A stretch of DNA of 64,000 bases from Magnetococcus sp. PR-3 (lineage in GTDB: Bacteria > Pseudomonadota > Magnetococcia > Magnetococcales > Magnetococcaceae), in contig NZ_JBAHUQ010000003.1 of assembly GCF_036689865.1 (NCBI RefSeq), positions 181,148 through 245,147 on the forward strand. Reading direction: 5' to 3'. The first letter of the stretch is position 1; each line of letters begins with the position of its first letter. The notes beneath the pieces were generated by a model, which saw only the letters and a list, made by a program, of their open reading frames with translations, made no database searches and had not been told where the DNA came from. Positions 43,373-52,403 of the stretch are shown here, piece by piece. A program made the position numbers and the translations under genes.

Positions 43373-45758
43373 TGTTCTCCCCCTCTTTTCTCATATCCAG
43401 CCCAGCCTGAAAGGTTGGATAGGCATCCACACCTCCACCAGGCCCTGTGGGTGAAAGTTCAAATGCAGTAAGCAGTTGTTGGATCAAGGTGTTGAGATGG
43501 TGGATGATTTCATCGGACTGTTCTGTAAGCTGAGCATAGGCCAGTAATTCGACCTCCCAAATACTCTGGCCATCCTCAGTAAGCACCTGTTTGGAGCGGG
43601 TGGAAGGGGCACGTAAAATCTCTAGGTGAAGATGCTCCAAATCAGGGCGAATCGCTGGGTATGAGGCACTGAGTGTGTAAAAGCACATGGCCAGCCGATA
43701 AAAATTGTGCCCAGTCTCACGGGCCATATCCGCCTCTTTCAGGATCTCTTCTCGTAACTGCTGGTCCTGTGCAACACGTAGCTTGCCTGCATCCGTTTGG
43801 GCGAGCTCTACCCGCTCTTGGGATGACAGAAAGTTCAGCTTGGGCCGGCCGGTATTAGAGTCCCAACGCCGTTCGCGCTTTTTTTTGTTGAGGATCTGTA
43901 CATTGTTGGAAATGCGATAGCTGGTGGTGGCAACAATTTCATTTACCGAACGCAACTGCCCCTGAAATTTAATGCGGGCATTGGTGATCTCATCAAAACG
44001 CGCCTGTAAGGTTTGAAACTCCGGCACAATCCCCTTACGGTTTTTATGGAACTGAGACTTTTCTGTCTCTTGATCAACAATGGTGGGAATATCCACCCCT
44101 TCCACCGAAAAAGCCGCCAAAATCATTAGGGACTCTGCCAACAAAAGGGACTCTGGTTTATCATCACGAATGAAATAGCTAATGCTGCGCCGGAACTGTC
44201 GATCTGGCCGGGAGAGGTTGGTAACGGTTTGGCGGGAAAGCTCAGTGTTGGGAATAAAGAGATCGGAGTTTTCGGTAATGTTGTAGAAGTGGGTGCTGCG
44301 CATACCGACCGTACGCACTTCACACACCTCCCCATTCTCCAAGACAATGCGCTCCCCTTTCTCAAAGGGTTTATCGATCTGTAGAGAGATACCAGCAAAA
44401 AAGTTTTCCAACAGATCTTTAGAACCCACCCCCAGGATAGCCCCAGTCACAGCAACCAAAATGGCATAGGGCATCAGGGCGTTAGAACCATCCCCCAATG
44501 ATATGGCAGTAACCACCTCACCAAACTGGGCGAAAAAGACCAACAACAGCCAACCAAACCCCATGGCCCCCAAAATGAAGGTACCGAAGATACGGATAAT
44601 CTCCACCGCCATATCATCCTGCTTCTGCTGCGTGCGTGCTGCAATCTGCCGAAAAACCTTTACACAGAAAGAGTGCAACATCTGAATCAGCATGCCAGAG
44701 ACCCATAGCACCACAAATGCCCGTAGACCAAACAGCTGCATGTTGCTCAGATCGTGGGGTAAAAAAGTCCCCATCAAGGTGTCATCACACAGCTTGGTTG
44801 GCGCCACCAACACCACCACAGTATTCCAAAACTCTTGAAAAGGGAGTGGCCATGCCTCCATGGAAAAAGTGAGGGAGACCATCACCAACCCCACCAAACC
44901 AGCCACACCCCAGGAGAATAAAATCCATAAGATATCATCCACCTGAGTCTCTGATCGTTTACCCAGGTTCCAAGTCAGGAGATAGAGGACTTTCCCCGTG
45001 ACATAGATAATGGTTGGCGAGAGCAACAGCAGCAGGGAACTGCGCAAAATCATCTGCGCAGGCTCCAAAGAACCCAGGTTCGGAAAAAGGGTGTGCAAAG
45101 GACCCATCATCAAGGGTGGGATAAACCACAAGACCAGAGCCGGTACCCCTAGGGTATAGGTCAGATCCAGTAACTGACGGTAGTTATAAGAGTGTGCAAA
45201 CCGGTACACCAAAGAACGCATCTCATGCACAATTTGCTGGAGCTCCTTCTCATCCTGCTGCTCCAGTTCATCCTCCAAGGAACCCAAGACAGCCGTAATA
45301 CGCTCAATGAGATCCACATCTTCAGGTCGGGGTATGGGAACCTGACCATCCAGACCCAGTGTTAAAAACTCACGGCGGATATCAGCCAGCTTGGTGTAGC
45401 GAAGACTCTCCAATAAGCGCCGCCCTGGCCATTTTTGCTGACGACGAAAATGCACCAAACGCAGGTTTAAACCAGCTTGGTAGTTATTAAAGGTATGGAA
45501 GAAGAGCGGTTTAAATGTTGTCGCCAGTGTATGCCCAACCAACACCCCAAACAGCGTTGTCCCCAACAAAAAAGCGGTGTAGCGACAAAACTCAAATAAG
45601 GTTGGGTCTATCTCCCAATACCTAACAAGGAAGGCTTCTGGGGTATATATTTGGTTGGCACCATAGAACAACACCCCACCAATGGCCGCACTCACAAACA
45701 GGGAATGAACCAACTTAACGATGGCATAACGGGTAAGAAAACCTTGTTTTTGGTGCAT
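43365..45758 (-). CDS. large MscS-family mechanosensitive channel
   Basis: 797 residues with several N-terminal membrane segments (from residue 12 on), a helical segment (100-160), more TM helices (185-430) and the MscS core. The core shows GAILGVGSKDLLENFFAGISL (near 440), then DKPFEKGERIVLENGEVCEV and FIPNTELSRQTVTNLSRPDR. A helical C-terminal region of about 270 residues follows. It is the first gene of the three-gene set; GGAAGTG lies 8 bases before the ATG. A hypo-osmotic release valve is the family role; the extra domains suggest added regulation. Confidence 0.88.
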   Translation of the reverse strand: MHQKQGFLTRYAIVKLVHSLFVSAAIGGVLFYGANQIYTPEAFLVRYWEIDPTLFEFCRYTAFLLGTTLFGVLVGHTLATTFKPLFFHTFNNYQAGLNLRLVHFRRQQKWPGRRLLESLRYTKLADIRREFLTLGLDGQVPIPRPEDVDLIERITAVLGSLEDELEQQDEKELQQIVHEMRSLVYRFAHSYNYRQLLDLTYTLGVPALVLWFIPPLMMGPLHTLFPNLGSLEPAQMILRSSLLLLLSPTIIYVTGKVLYLLTWNLGKRSETQVDDILWILFSWGVAGLVGLVMVSLTFSMEAWPLPFQEFWNTVVVLVAPTKLCDDTLMGTFLPHDLSNMQLFGLRAFVVLWVSGMLIQMLHSFCVKVFRQIAARTQQKQDDMAVEIIRIFGTFILGAMGFGWLLLVFFAQFGEVVTAISLGDGSNALMPYAILVAVTGAILGVGSKDLLENFFAGISLQIDKPFEKGERIVLENGEVCEVRTVGMRSTHFYNITENSDLFIPNTELSRQTVTNLSRPDRQFRRSISYFIRDDKPESLLLAESLMILAAFSVEGVDIPTIVDQETEKSQFHKNRKGIVPEFQTLQARFDEITNARIKFQGQLRSVNEIVATTSYRISNNVQILNKKKRERRWDSNTGRPKLNFLSSQERVELAQTDAGKLRVAQDQQLREEILKEADMARETGHNFYRLAMCFYTLSASYPAIRPDLEHLHLEILRAPSTRSKQVLTEDGQSIWEVELLAYAQLTEQSDEIIHHLNTLIQQLLTAFELSPTGPGGGVDAYPTFQAGLDMRKEGENNV

Positions 45759-46212
45759 AAGAGATCACTTCCATTGCACAGATTTTCATAGGATCAGGGA
45801 ACCCATACTTTTTAATCATCCATCAAATACTTTTATTATCATGCTTAACCCAACCTAAAACCTCAAACACTTTATTGGTCTACAGGTTATTTTCATGCAC
45901 ATACTACAGACACATCACAACAACCATGTTCTTAATTCATAATATAATAAACTTATCTTATTATTTCATAACTCAGCGTGCTTTAGAGATGTCGTACTGT
46001 TTGGGATGAACCCTGGATGAGCAAAGAACAGAGGGAGATATTGGGGGGTATACCAGTCGCCGACCAAGCGTAGGACCAGCGAGGTTGTGGATCTGAATGC
46101 CTTACCCCTGTTAAGGGAGAGCAACCAAGGTTTAATAACCAGACCCATAACAAAAGGCCCCTCCAAAATTGAAGGGGCCTTTCGTGAGATCACACCATAA
46201 ATAGGTTTGCTA
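45759..46212. other. AT-rich intergenic region
   Basis: 454 bases between the channel set and the flagellar genes, AT-rich at 45800-45970. Contains the terminator of the flagellar cluster. The minus-strand frame 45966-46229 crosses that terminator and is not called. Confidence 0.45.
46153..46183. terminator. terminator at the end of the flagellar cluster
   Basis: AAAAGGCCCCT / AGGGGCCTTT stem around CCAAAATTGA, with TTTTG following on the minus strand. About 30 bases past the last flagellar gene stop. Confidence 0.8.
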
Positions 46213-46554
46213 TCAGGCTGTTCGGCCAATTACCCTATTATGTACTGCCACATTACTTCGTGATTCATGCATCCGTTGCACACGGCGGTTTTCATTCATC
46301 ATCTGTTTGGAAATACGGCCACGCTCAACCAGCAAACGGGCTTGTATAGCAGGCATACGCTTAACCTGCTCCTGTAACCGATCCCCCCACTTTTTACGTT
46401 GGGCTTCTGGCCAGGGTAGTTTGGCCGCTTCAACAATGGCCGCTTCCACCTGCTTCATCTGTAGCTCCAACGCATGGATCGTCTCAGAATCAATCTCACC
46501 GGGAGATTCCAAGGCATCCAGGATACGTTTCAGCTCTTTGATATGGTTTTCCAT
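46213..46554 (-). CDS. helical protein in the FliT position
   Basis: 113 residues, almost wholly helical and charged (IHALELQMKQVEAAIVEAA, RLLVERGRISKQMMNENRR). It directly follows fliS, where many flagellar operons carry fliT, the FliD chaperone. The size and helical build fit, but no diagnostic motif was recognised, so the FliT assignment is positional. Confidence 0.6.
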   Translation of the reverse strand: MENHIKELKRILDALESPGEIDSETIHALELQMKQVEAAIVEAAKLPWPEAQRKKWGDRLQEQVKRMPAIQARLLVERGRISKQMMNENRRVQRMHESRSNVAVHNRVIGRTA

Positions 46555-46604
46555 ATCGAACCCCTATCCTATTTAAAAGTCACCACCATACACCTGCGCT
46601 GTTA

Positions 46605-47111
46605 CTACAGCACCTGAGGACGGGAGAGACGAGGACGTGGTGCCTTTTGCTGGGGGCGTGGCGCCGCCGGCTTTCTGGCACTAACCGTATCAACCGGGTC
46701 GGAGGTTGCCGTACCACCATTGGCCACCAGAGCAGAGATCCCCCCCTGGCGCTTGACCTGATCCACGGCTTGACGCCAACCATCCAGCAGAACATTGAGA
46801 TGTTCAATAACCTCTGCAATGGCGTCCTTATCCCGATTAATGTTCGCTTTAGTCAGTCGATCCAACATGTAGTTGTACAGATCGAACAACTGCATGGCCA
46901 GATCACCACCCTTTTCAAAGTCCAGGGTGTTCTGAAGCTCACTGATGATGGCCATTGCCCGCTGCAACATCATCTTATGCTCGGAGATACTGCTCGCCTG
47001 GATTGATTTTTCCAGGAAGCGGATGGCTCCCTCATAGAGCAGGATTAGAAGATCCTCCCGCGATGCGGTGTTGGCTCGGGAACTCTTATAGCTGCGAAGA
47101 CCGTATGACAT
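46605..47111 (-). CDS. fliS: flagellin export chaperone FliS
   Basis: 168 residues. The FliS core (1-125) shows YGLRSYKSSRANTASREDLLILLYEGAIRFLEK split over two helices, ELQNTLDFEKGGDLAMQLFDLYNYMLDRL and LLDGWRQAV. It binds the disordered C-terminus of flagellin before export. A Pro/Arg-rich tail of about 40 residues is longer than usual. Confidence 0.93.
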   Translation of the reverse strand: MSYGLRSYKSSRANTASREDLLILLYEGAIRFLEKSIQASSISEHKMMLQRAMAIISELQNTLDFEKGGDLAMQLFDLYNYMLDRLTKANINRDKDAIAEVIEHLNVLLDGWRQAVDQVKRQGGISALVANGGTATSDPVDTVSARKPAAPRPQQKAPRPRLSRPQVL

Positions 47112-47213
47112 AGTGATCTCACTCTACCTAACCGCCCAATGGGGCACAATTATCTCAGCCGACCGCCTGCCAGTACGACCGGTGTAGGGACAAACATTGC
47201 CCTTAAGGGACCT

Positions 47214-47582
47214 TTACAGCATGGGTACCACACCCCGCCAACCATCCAGCAAGGTTGCCAAGTGACCCATTACTTGCTTCACCGGGGCGGTTTCACCGGT
47301 GAGGTCCGCCTCATTCAAGGTATCGACCATGAACTGATACAGATCATTAAGCTGATTGGGCACATCCCCTCCATGTTGAGGATTCAATGTGCGCTGGAAC
47401 TCCTGGATGATCCGGCGAGATTTCGCAACTTTATGCCGAAACTCTTCGGTATCCCCATTCTGGTTAGCCTCAATCGCCTGCTCTAGAAAGCTGATAGCAC
47501 CCTCATACAGTTCAATGAGAAGACCCAGCTGTTCCTGAGACGGTTGTGCAACCGGCTCCTGCTTAACCTGTATCGCTTCCAT
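47214..47582 (-). CDS. second FliS-like chaperone
   Basis: 122 residues with the FliS layout: LLIELYEGAISFLEQAI, EFQRTLNPQHGGDVPNQLNDL, YQFMVDTL and LLDGWRGV. It lacks the N-terminal YxxxxxxTAs segment of the first copy, starting instead with a Gln/Pro-rich stretch. With seven flagellin-like proteins nearby, a separate client is plausible. Sits between fliS and fliD. Confidence 0.85.
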   Translation of the reverse strand: MEAIQVKQEPVAQPSQEQLGLLIELYEGAISFLEQAIEANQNGDTEEFRHKVAKSRRIIQEFQRTLNPQHGGDVPNQLNDLYQFMVDTLNEADLTGETAPVKQVMGHLATLLDGWRGVVPML

Positions 47583-47685
47583 GATATATCGAACCTTTCC
47601 CTAGTTCGGTTTAATGCTATTTTCAGACTTGCCCTATCTTTTTCACTTAGACCAAGCCCGATACCATCTTATCCTTAGGTGGTAT

Positions 47686-49122
47686 TTATAGCCCAGACAG
47701 AGCTGAAGTCAGCGATGACTGGGTTGCCTGCATCTGGGACATCAGCTGTTCCAGACTGGCAAACTGCTTACTTAAACGATCCCGAACCTTCTCTAACCGA
47801 TACTCCTCCCGCTCAATAGAGTTCGCCATGCTGTCCAAACGGGCTTGCAGGCTGTCACTCTTAGCGTCATAGGGGTTATCGGTATCGGTGGTCAAGGAGT
47901 AGACCAGATCTTCAATGCGGTGGGAGAGACCCTCACTCGCACCGGCTGTCTCAAAATCCGACTCATCCGCAGAAGAGGGCTTTGAGGTGAAAATTTCAGC
48001 GATCTTGTTATAACCCAGGTCCATTGCATCCGAAAAATCAGAGGAATCAATGGAGAGCAGACCCGTTGATGAGTCCGTCTTAATACCGATAGAAGAGAGT
48101 GTCGAATAGGTCGACAACTCATCAAAAGGGCTATCACTATCGTGGGTTGCGGTGTTGATCTCATCCCGCAGCATACCAATGGTGTTTCGCGCCAATGAGT
48201 CACCACTAAACTGGGACTTATTATTATTGATAAAGGAGATAACCCCGTTAAAGCTGTCCACAAATGTCTGGACATTGGTTTTTAGGGTCTCTTCATCATT
48301 GGCCACGGTCACCGTAAAGGTACCGGTATCTTTTAGCGTGAGCTCAATACCACTCAGTACGTTATCCACCACATTGGAGGTCGACGTCACCGCAATGTTA
48401 TCAACCGTCAAACTGGCATCCTGAGCCGCGACTGAGTTCCACCATCCGGTGTCATCATCTGCAGCTGTTTCCCCTCCAAGGATGGTATCACCACTGTCAA
48501 AAACCATATTGCCCGCAGAGGTCAGGTCAATCCGAGCGGCTCCACTGTTTTGACCACTATCCTTGGCATTGAGCAATAGACGGTAGTTGGTACCATCATA
48601 GAGCACACTTGCGGTCACCCCTTCACCATCATCCTCATTGGTATACTCTTCATTGGTAATGGCATCAGCAATATCCGCCAAGGTATCGCCTGAAGAGAGG
48701 CTGACGTTGTAGGTGTCCCCATTATAATCAAAGGTGAAGGTGGTATCGGCGGTTAAACCAGCCGATGTATCCGTCACAACACCAGGGGAAACAAATGTGT
48801 CATAGGTTGCCAATTGGGTGACCGTAACAGCGTGGTTACCCTCTTGGGCATCACTATCCGCAGTTACGGTCGAGACATCTTCATCACTACTGGTCGCGGT
48901 ATGCGGGCGGAAAAAGTCCGCATCCTGCATATCCTCAGCTTTGCTCTTCAATGAAAGCAGCTGCGACTCTAATGAGCTATAGGTACTCTTGGAGGAACTA
49001 ACACTGGAGCGCTCCTGCGTCATTTTTGTCAGGCGCGCATTCTCCGCCTGCATCATCTGATCGACGATGTCGGCAGGCAGGCCACTGGCCAATCCCCCAA
49101 ATGTAATGCTTCCGGTTGCCAT
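47686..49122 (-). CDS. fliD: flagellar filament cap protein FliD
   Basis: 478 residues. The N-terminus ITFGGLASGLPADIVDQMM is the FliD signature and the C-terminus (LDSMANSIEREEYRLEKVRDRL ... LEQLMSQMQATQSSLTSALSGL) forms the paired helices of the cap. The middle is Thr/Asp/Ser-rich. GGGAG lies 6 bases before the ATG; flaG is upstream in the same run. Confidence 0.95.
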   Translation of the reverse strand: MATGSITFGGLASGLPADIVDQMMQAENARLTKMTQERSSVSSSKSTYSSLESQLLSLKSKAEDMQDADFFRPHTATSSDEDVSTVTADSDAQEGNHAVTVTQLATYDTFVSPGVVTDTSAGLTADTTFTFDYNGDTYNVSLSSGDTLADIADAITNEEYTNEDDGEGVTASVLYDGTNYRLLLNAKDSGQNSGAARIDLTSAGNMVFDSGDTILGGETAADDDTGWWNSVAAQDASLTVDNIAVTSTSNVVDNVLSGIELTLKDTGTFTVTVANDEETLKTNVQTFVDSFNGVISFINNNKSQFSGDSLARNTIGMLRDEINTATHDSDSPFDELSTYSTLSSIGIKTDSSTGLLSIDSSDFSDAMDLGYNKIAEIFTSKPSSADESDFETAGASEGLSHRIEDLVYSLTTDTDNPYDAKSDSLQARLDSMANSIEREEYRLEKVRDRLSKQFASLEQLMSQMQATQSSLTSALSGL

Positions 49123-49176
49123 GATTCACTCCCTTATCATTATCTACGCCTGCCAAGAGGCTGCGTAGTGACGGTG

Positions 49177-49554
49177 CTAAGCATTGGCATCCAACAGAAT
49201 GCCCTGGGCGCTTTGCAACCGTTTATTCAGCGATACAATCTCTTCACTAGGAATCTGCCTGACCACTTCGTTGGTTTGCCGGTTTACAACGCGGACAACC
49301 AGTTCCTCAGTATCCTTATCGACAGAAAACCGCAAAGAGGTAAATGCTGAAAGCACCTTTTCCAGTTTTTTTACATTTTCCTCCCAAAGCGCCTGAGCAC
49401 TCTCACCGAGGTCGGCAGATTTTGCCACCTCTTGAGACCTTTCCACATCGGCACGACCCGAAGGTATACCAGGATGAGGGGCTGCTTGGGTACCTCGACG
49501 CCCAAACTGAGCGGAACCGAGGTAAAGCTGTTGTGAAATGGCTGAAATCTGCAT
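49177..49554 (-). CDS. flaG: FlaG-family protein
   Basis: 125 residues. The C-terminal FlaG domain reads LRFSVDKDTEELVVRVVNRQTNEVVRQIPSEEI; the N-terminus is variable. The family affects filament length. Of two adjacent ATGs the second (49554) has AAGGAGG at 7 bases. Upstream of fliD, as usual. Confidence 0.92.
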   Translation of the reverse strand: MQISAISQQLYLGSAQFGRRGTQAAPHPGIPSGRADVERSQEVAKSADLGESAQALWEENVKKLEKVLSAFTSLRFSVDKDTEELVVRVVNRQTNEVVRQIPSEEIVSLNKRLQSAQGILLDANA

Positions 49555-49597
49555 CATGCCACCTCCTTTTCCAGCGTCAATACGCCGTCAGCTTGTC

Positions 49598-49620
49598 GGT
49601 TTGGGTGTGACCCCCAAACC
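49598..49620 (-). terminator. hairpin after the first flagellin gene
   Basis: GGTTTGGG / CCCAAACC with a 7-base loop directly after the flagellin stop. No T tract, so it may be a stabilising hairpin or a weak terminator before flaG. Confidence 0.5.
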
Positions 49621-50439
49621 TTAGCCGAGAAGCTGCAAGGCCAACTGGGGCTGCTGATTGGCCTGGGCCAACACGGCGGTACCAGCCTGCTGCAGAATGG
49701 CGTTCTTGGTCAAAGTAGCCGTTTCAGCTGCGATATCAGCATCCTGAATACGCGAACGTGAAGCGGACATGTTCTCAACGATGTTAGACAGGTTGGCTGT
49801 CACAGCGGAGAAACGGTTCTGGATAGCACCCAGGTCAGCACGGATATCGGCAATACTATCTAGCGCATTATCCACCAGACCCAGAGCAGCGGTTGCACCA
49901 GCTGCGGTACTAATGGTCAGGTTGGTAATCCCCAGATGTGACAAGGATGCACCCGCGATACTGATGGTAATGGTCTGACTGGCAAAAGCACCCACCTGAA
50001 TAGCCTGGCCGGTATAGCTACCATTCAGAACATTCAGCTTGTTGAACTCAGTATCCTGTGAGATTCGCTGAACCTCAGCCAACATCTGGTCAACTTCTTT
50101 ATCCAGGTTCAGACGGTCACTACCGTTGTAGATTGCGTTGGCGGACTGAACAGCCAGTTCACGAATACGCTGCAGTGCATTGGCGGTTTCATCCAGCGCA
50201 CCTTCTGCAACCTGTGAAACAGAAATACCGTCATTGGCGTTGCGGATCGCCTGATTCAAACCACGAATCTGTGCGGTCATACGCTGTGTAATGGCCAGAC
50301 CAGCAGCATCATCCTTAGCGGAGTTGATGCGCAGACCAGATGCCAAGCGCGAGAACGTGGTGCCCAACTTCCCGGTGGAGTTGGACAAGTTACGCTGAGC
50401 ATTCAGCGAAGCAACGTTGGTATTGATATACAAAGCCAT
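49621..50439 (-). CDS. fliC: flagellin (paralogue A)
   Basis: 272 residues: conserved N-terminal D0/D1 ([51 protein letters not shown]) and C-terminal D1/D0 ([32 protein letters not shown]). The central part is only about 60 residues, so there is no large D2/D3. GAGAGGG precedes the ATG. It carries the leader pseudoknot described at 50504-50537. It differs from the tandem-array flagellins in N-terminal (MALY) and central sequence. Confidence 0.97.
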   Translation of the reverse strand: MALYINTNVASLNAQRNLSNSTGKLGTTFSRLASGLRINSAKDDAAGLAITQRMTAQIRGLNQAIRNANDGISVSQVAEGALDETANALQRIRELAVQSANAIYNGSDRLNLDKEVDQMLAEVQRISQDTEFNKLNVLNGSYTGQAIQVGAFASQTITISIAGASLSHLGITNLTISTAAGATAALGLVDNALDSIADIRADLGAIQNRFSAVTANLSNIVENMSASRSRIQDADIAAETATLTKNAILQQAGTAVLAQANQQPQLALQLLG

Positions 50440-50464
50440 GATTCTACCCTCTCAAAATCCTATT

Positions 50465-50537
50465 GGGACAAACGTTCCGTCTTGTGCCCTTCCGTGGTTC
50501 CCTGGGTTGCTCAATATGCCGGGCCAACCCTACCCCG
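50465..50537 (-). promoter_or_regulatory. flagellin A leader: candidate pseudoknot plus hairpin
   Basis: Minus strand, 5' to 3': CGGG (537-534), GGGTTG (530-525), CCCG (523-520), 10-base loop, CAACCC (509-504). CGGG pairs with CCCG and GGGTTG with CAACCC, an H-type arrangement. A bulged 10-bp hairpin (50465-50489) follows. Matching elements precede the five other normal flagellins. Confidence 0.6.
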
Positions 50538-50659
50538 TGAGAAAAACCTAATGTCTCATGGTTTTCCTCCGAATGCCGCCGAGGGCAACATACGCATCGA
50601 CGAAAGACATGGCGTAATCAACGTGTTGGCCATGGTTTGTCCCCTCGATCCATCGAAAC

Positions 50660-51148
50660 TTAACGACCGCCTGCGACTTGACCGGCTTTACCTGAACGCG
50701 CTTGCTCTTTGAGCTGGGAACGCATTGAGTCAGGAATCAGCGGCTGACGCGGCGAATAGTCTTTACACAGAATCTGCTTACCACGACGGTTTACGACATT
50801 CACAACCACCGGGCCAGCCAAGTTGGTGCGCATCTCTTCGGGTCGCCCCTCAGGAATGGTCACCAGGGTGAAAATTTCCACATCCTCACTGCGCGCCAGC
50901 GCCAGAGAGGCTGCATCATCATCCTCCACCGCAAACTCCAAGTCGGAGAAGAAGTCGAACGGGTTAATCACGATAAACGCGATCTCCGGTTCGTCGACTG
51001 ATTGCAGCCAAAAGAAGGAGGAGTCTTCACCATAAGGGAACATCAGGAACTGCTTAGAGAGCGGAAAGCCCAACAGCCCTTCGTTCAGGTAAATGATCTC
51101 CTTCTCATCAAACTCCAGCGTACCGAAGCGTGTTCCCTGAATTTCCAT
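50660..51148 (-). CDS. fliW: flagellar assembly factor FliW
   Basis: 162 residues from ATG 51148 (GGAG 7 bases upstream; an earlier in-frame start adds eight residues). Family blocks: FGTLEFDEKEIIYLNEGLLGFPLSKQF split, FWLQSVDEPEIAFIVINPF, TLVTIPEGRPEEMRTNLAGPVVVN. In other bacteria FliW binds flagellin and frees CsrA, which represses flagellin translation. No csrA is found beside it. Follows flgL by 30 bases. Confidence 0.95.
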   Translation of the reverse strand: MEIQGTRFGTLEFDEKEIIYLNEGLLGFPLSKQFLMFPYGEDSSFFWLQSVDEPEIAFIVINPFDFFSDLEFAVEDDDAASLALARSEDVEIFTLVTIPEGRPEEMRTNLAGPVVVNVVNRRGKQILCKDYSPRQPLIPDSMRSQLKEQARSGKAGQVAGGR

Positions 51149-51178
51149 CTCGTTTCTCCACCACTTCTTCAAAGGTGC

Positions 51179-52384
51179 TTAGCGGATAAAGTCAAGCAGC
51201 GAGTTATCAAGAATTTGACGCTCACTGGCCGTCATCATCTGCATCGCTTGACTGGTCTGTTGCAACTGGCTGTAGATATCAAACGCATCCACGTCCACAT
51301 TCACAGCTTTCACCGTCTTTAAGGAGTCAGAATCCAACTCCAGAGAGTCATTAACGGACTCCATCAATACGGTGCGAACGCCGGTGATCGCCTGCAGGTC
51401 CTGCACTTGGGCCCTGCCCTCCTGCACCGGCGTCAGCCAAGCATTGATCTCTTCATAGTCATTGCGCAAAAGTGCCCCGCGCAATCCTGCCACAGAGGCA
51501 AAAATGTCCGCCCCTCGGCCGTTTCCGGTCCCGCTCATGATCTCTTGACCGGTCACGTTACCATCCAACCGCTGTCCGGTGGCGATACGCACTTCCCGAT
51601 CGGAGTCCCCGCCCTGATAAGCAGGTACAGCCTCAAAGTAAAGCGCATCCTTATCACCCGGCTCACTGCCTATTTCCAATTGCATACCGTCACCCAGATC
51701 TAAGGTCTGGGGAAAACCAGTACTGTCAATGGCCGTACCGTCCACGCCGTTAATATTCACTTGATATTGAGGCGTTGCAAGAGCTGTACCAGCATCATCG
51801 GTTGTACGATAAATAATCCGAGCAGAGCTGGGTACATCCGAAGGTGTACCGGTTAGTGATGCCGTATGAGCTGTTGCATCACTGAGCTGCCCCTCATTAC
51901 CAATACGGGTCTTAACCGTGGTTGCGGTCAATGTCCCCTCATTGTAGGGCACCGTGGTCTTGCCACCACTGAACAGAGGCACCCCATCAAGCTCTGCATT
52001 AACACTGGAGAGCAGATCTTCATAGATTGCTTGGGCCTCTCGGGAGGCCGCCTCAAACACCGAAGGCTGACCAGACTGCACCGCTGTACCCAAAGTCAAA
52101 ACCATCTGCTGGGCATCCAGCATTTTGGATTCCATGATATTCAGGTTGGTCTCAGCCATATCCATGCGCTCAGCAGCCAGATCAGTGGTACGCACCAGCG
52201 CCTCCACTTCTGATAACTGGGTACCAAACAACATATCCCGGTACGCTGCGGTCGGATCATCCGAAGGACGGTTAACCTCTTTACCGCTGGTCGATTTTTC
52301 CTGTACTTGGCTCAAGGTGCGATACTGATCTTGCAGCTGCGTCACCGTGTTACTGTACAGCGTGGATTGCGTTACTCTAAGCAC
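51179..52384 (-). CDS. flgL: hook-filament junction protein FlgL
   Basis: 401 residues, GTG start. N-terminus MLRVTQSTLYSNTVTQLQDQ, then STSGKEVNRPSDDPTAAYRDM and the C-terminal helix SQAMQMMTASERQILDNSLLDFIR are typical of HAP3. Connects FlgK to the filament. Follows flgK by 19 bases. Confidence 0.94.
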   Translation of the reverse strand: MLRVTQSTLYSNTVTQLQDQYRTLSQVQEKSTSGKEVNRPSDDPTAAYRDMLFGTQLSEVEALVRTTDLAAERMDMAETNLNIMESKMLDAQQMVLTLGTAVQSGQPSVFEAASREAQAIYEDLLSSVNAELDGVPLFSGGKTTVPYNEGTLTATTVKTRIGNEGQLSDATAHTASLTGTPSDVPSSARIIYRTTDDAGTALATPQYQVNINGVDGTAIDSTGFPQTLDLGDGMQLEIGSEPGDKDALYFEAVPAYQGGDSDREVRIATGQRLDGNVTGQEIMSGTGNGRGADIFASVAGLRGALLRNDYEEINAWLTPVQEGRAQVQDLQAITGVRTVLMESVNDSLELDSDSLKTVKAVNVDVDAFDIYSQLQQTSQAMQMMTASERQILDNSLLDFIR

Positions 52385-52403
52385 GACTGCCCCCTATGGA
52401 TGC

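Noticed and set aside
50440..50659. Hidden csrA between flagellin A and fliW
   Set aside because: Neither strand holds a frame with the CsrA pattern.
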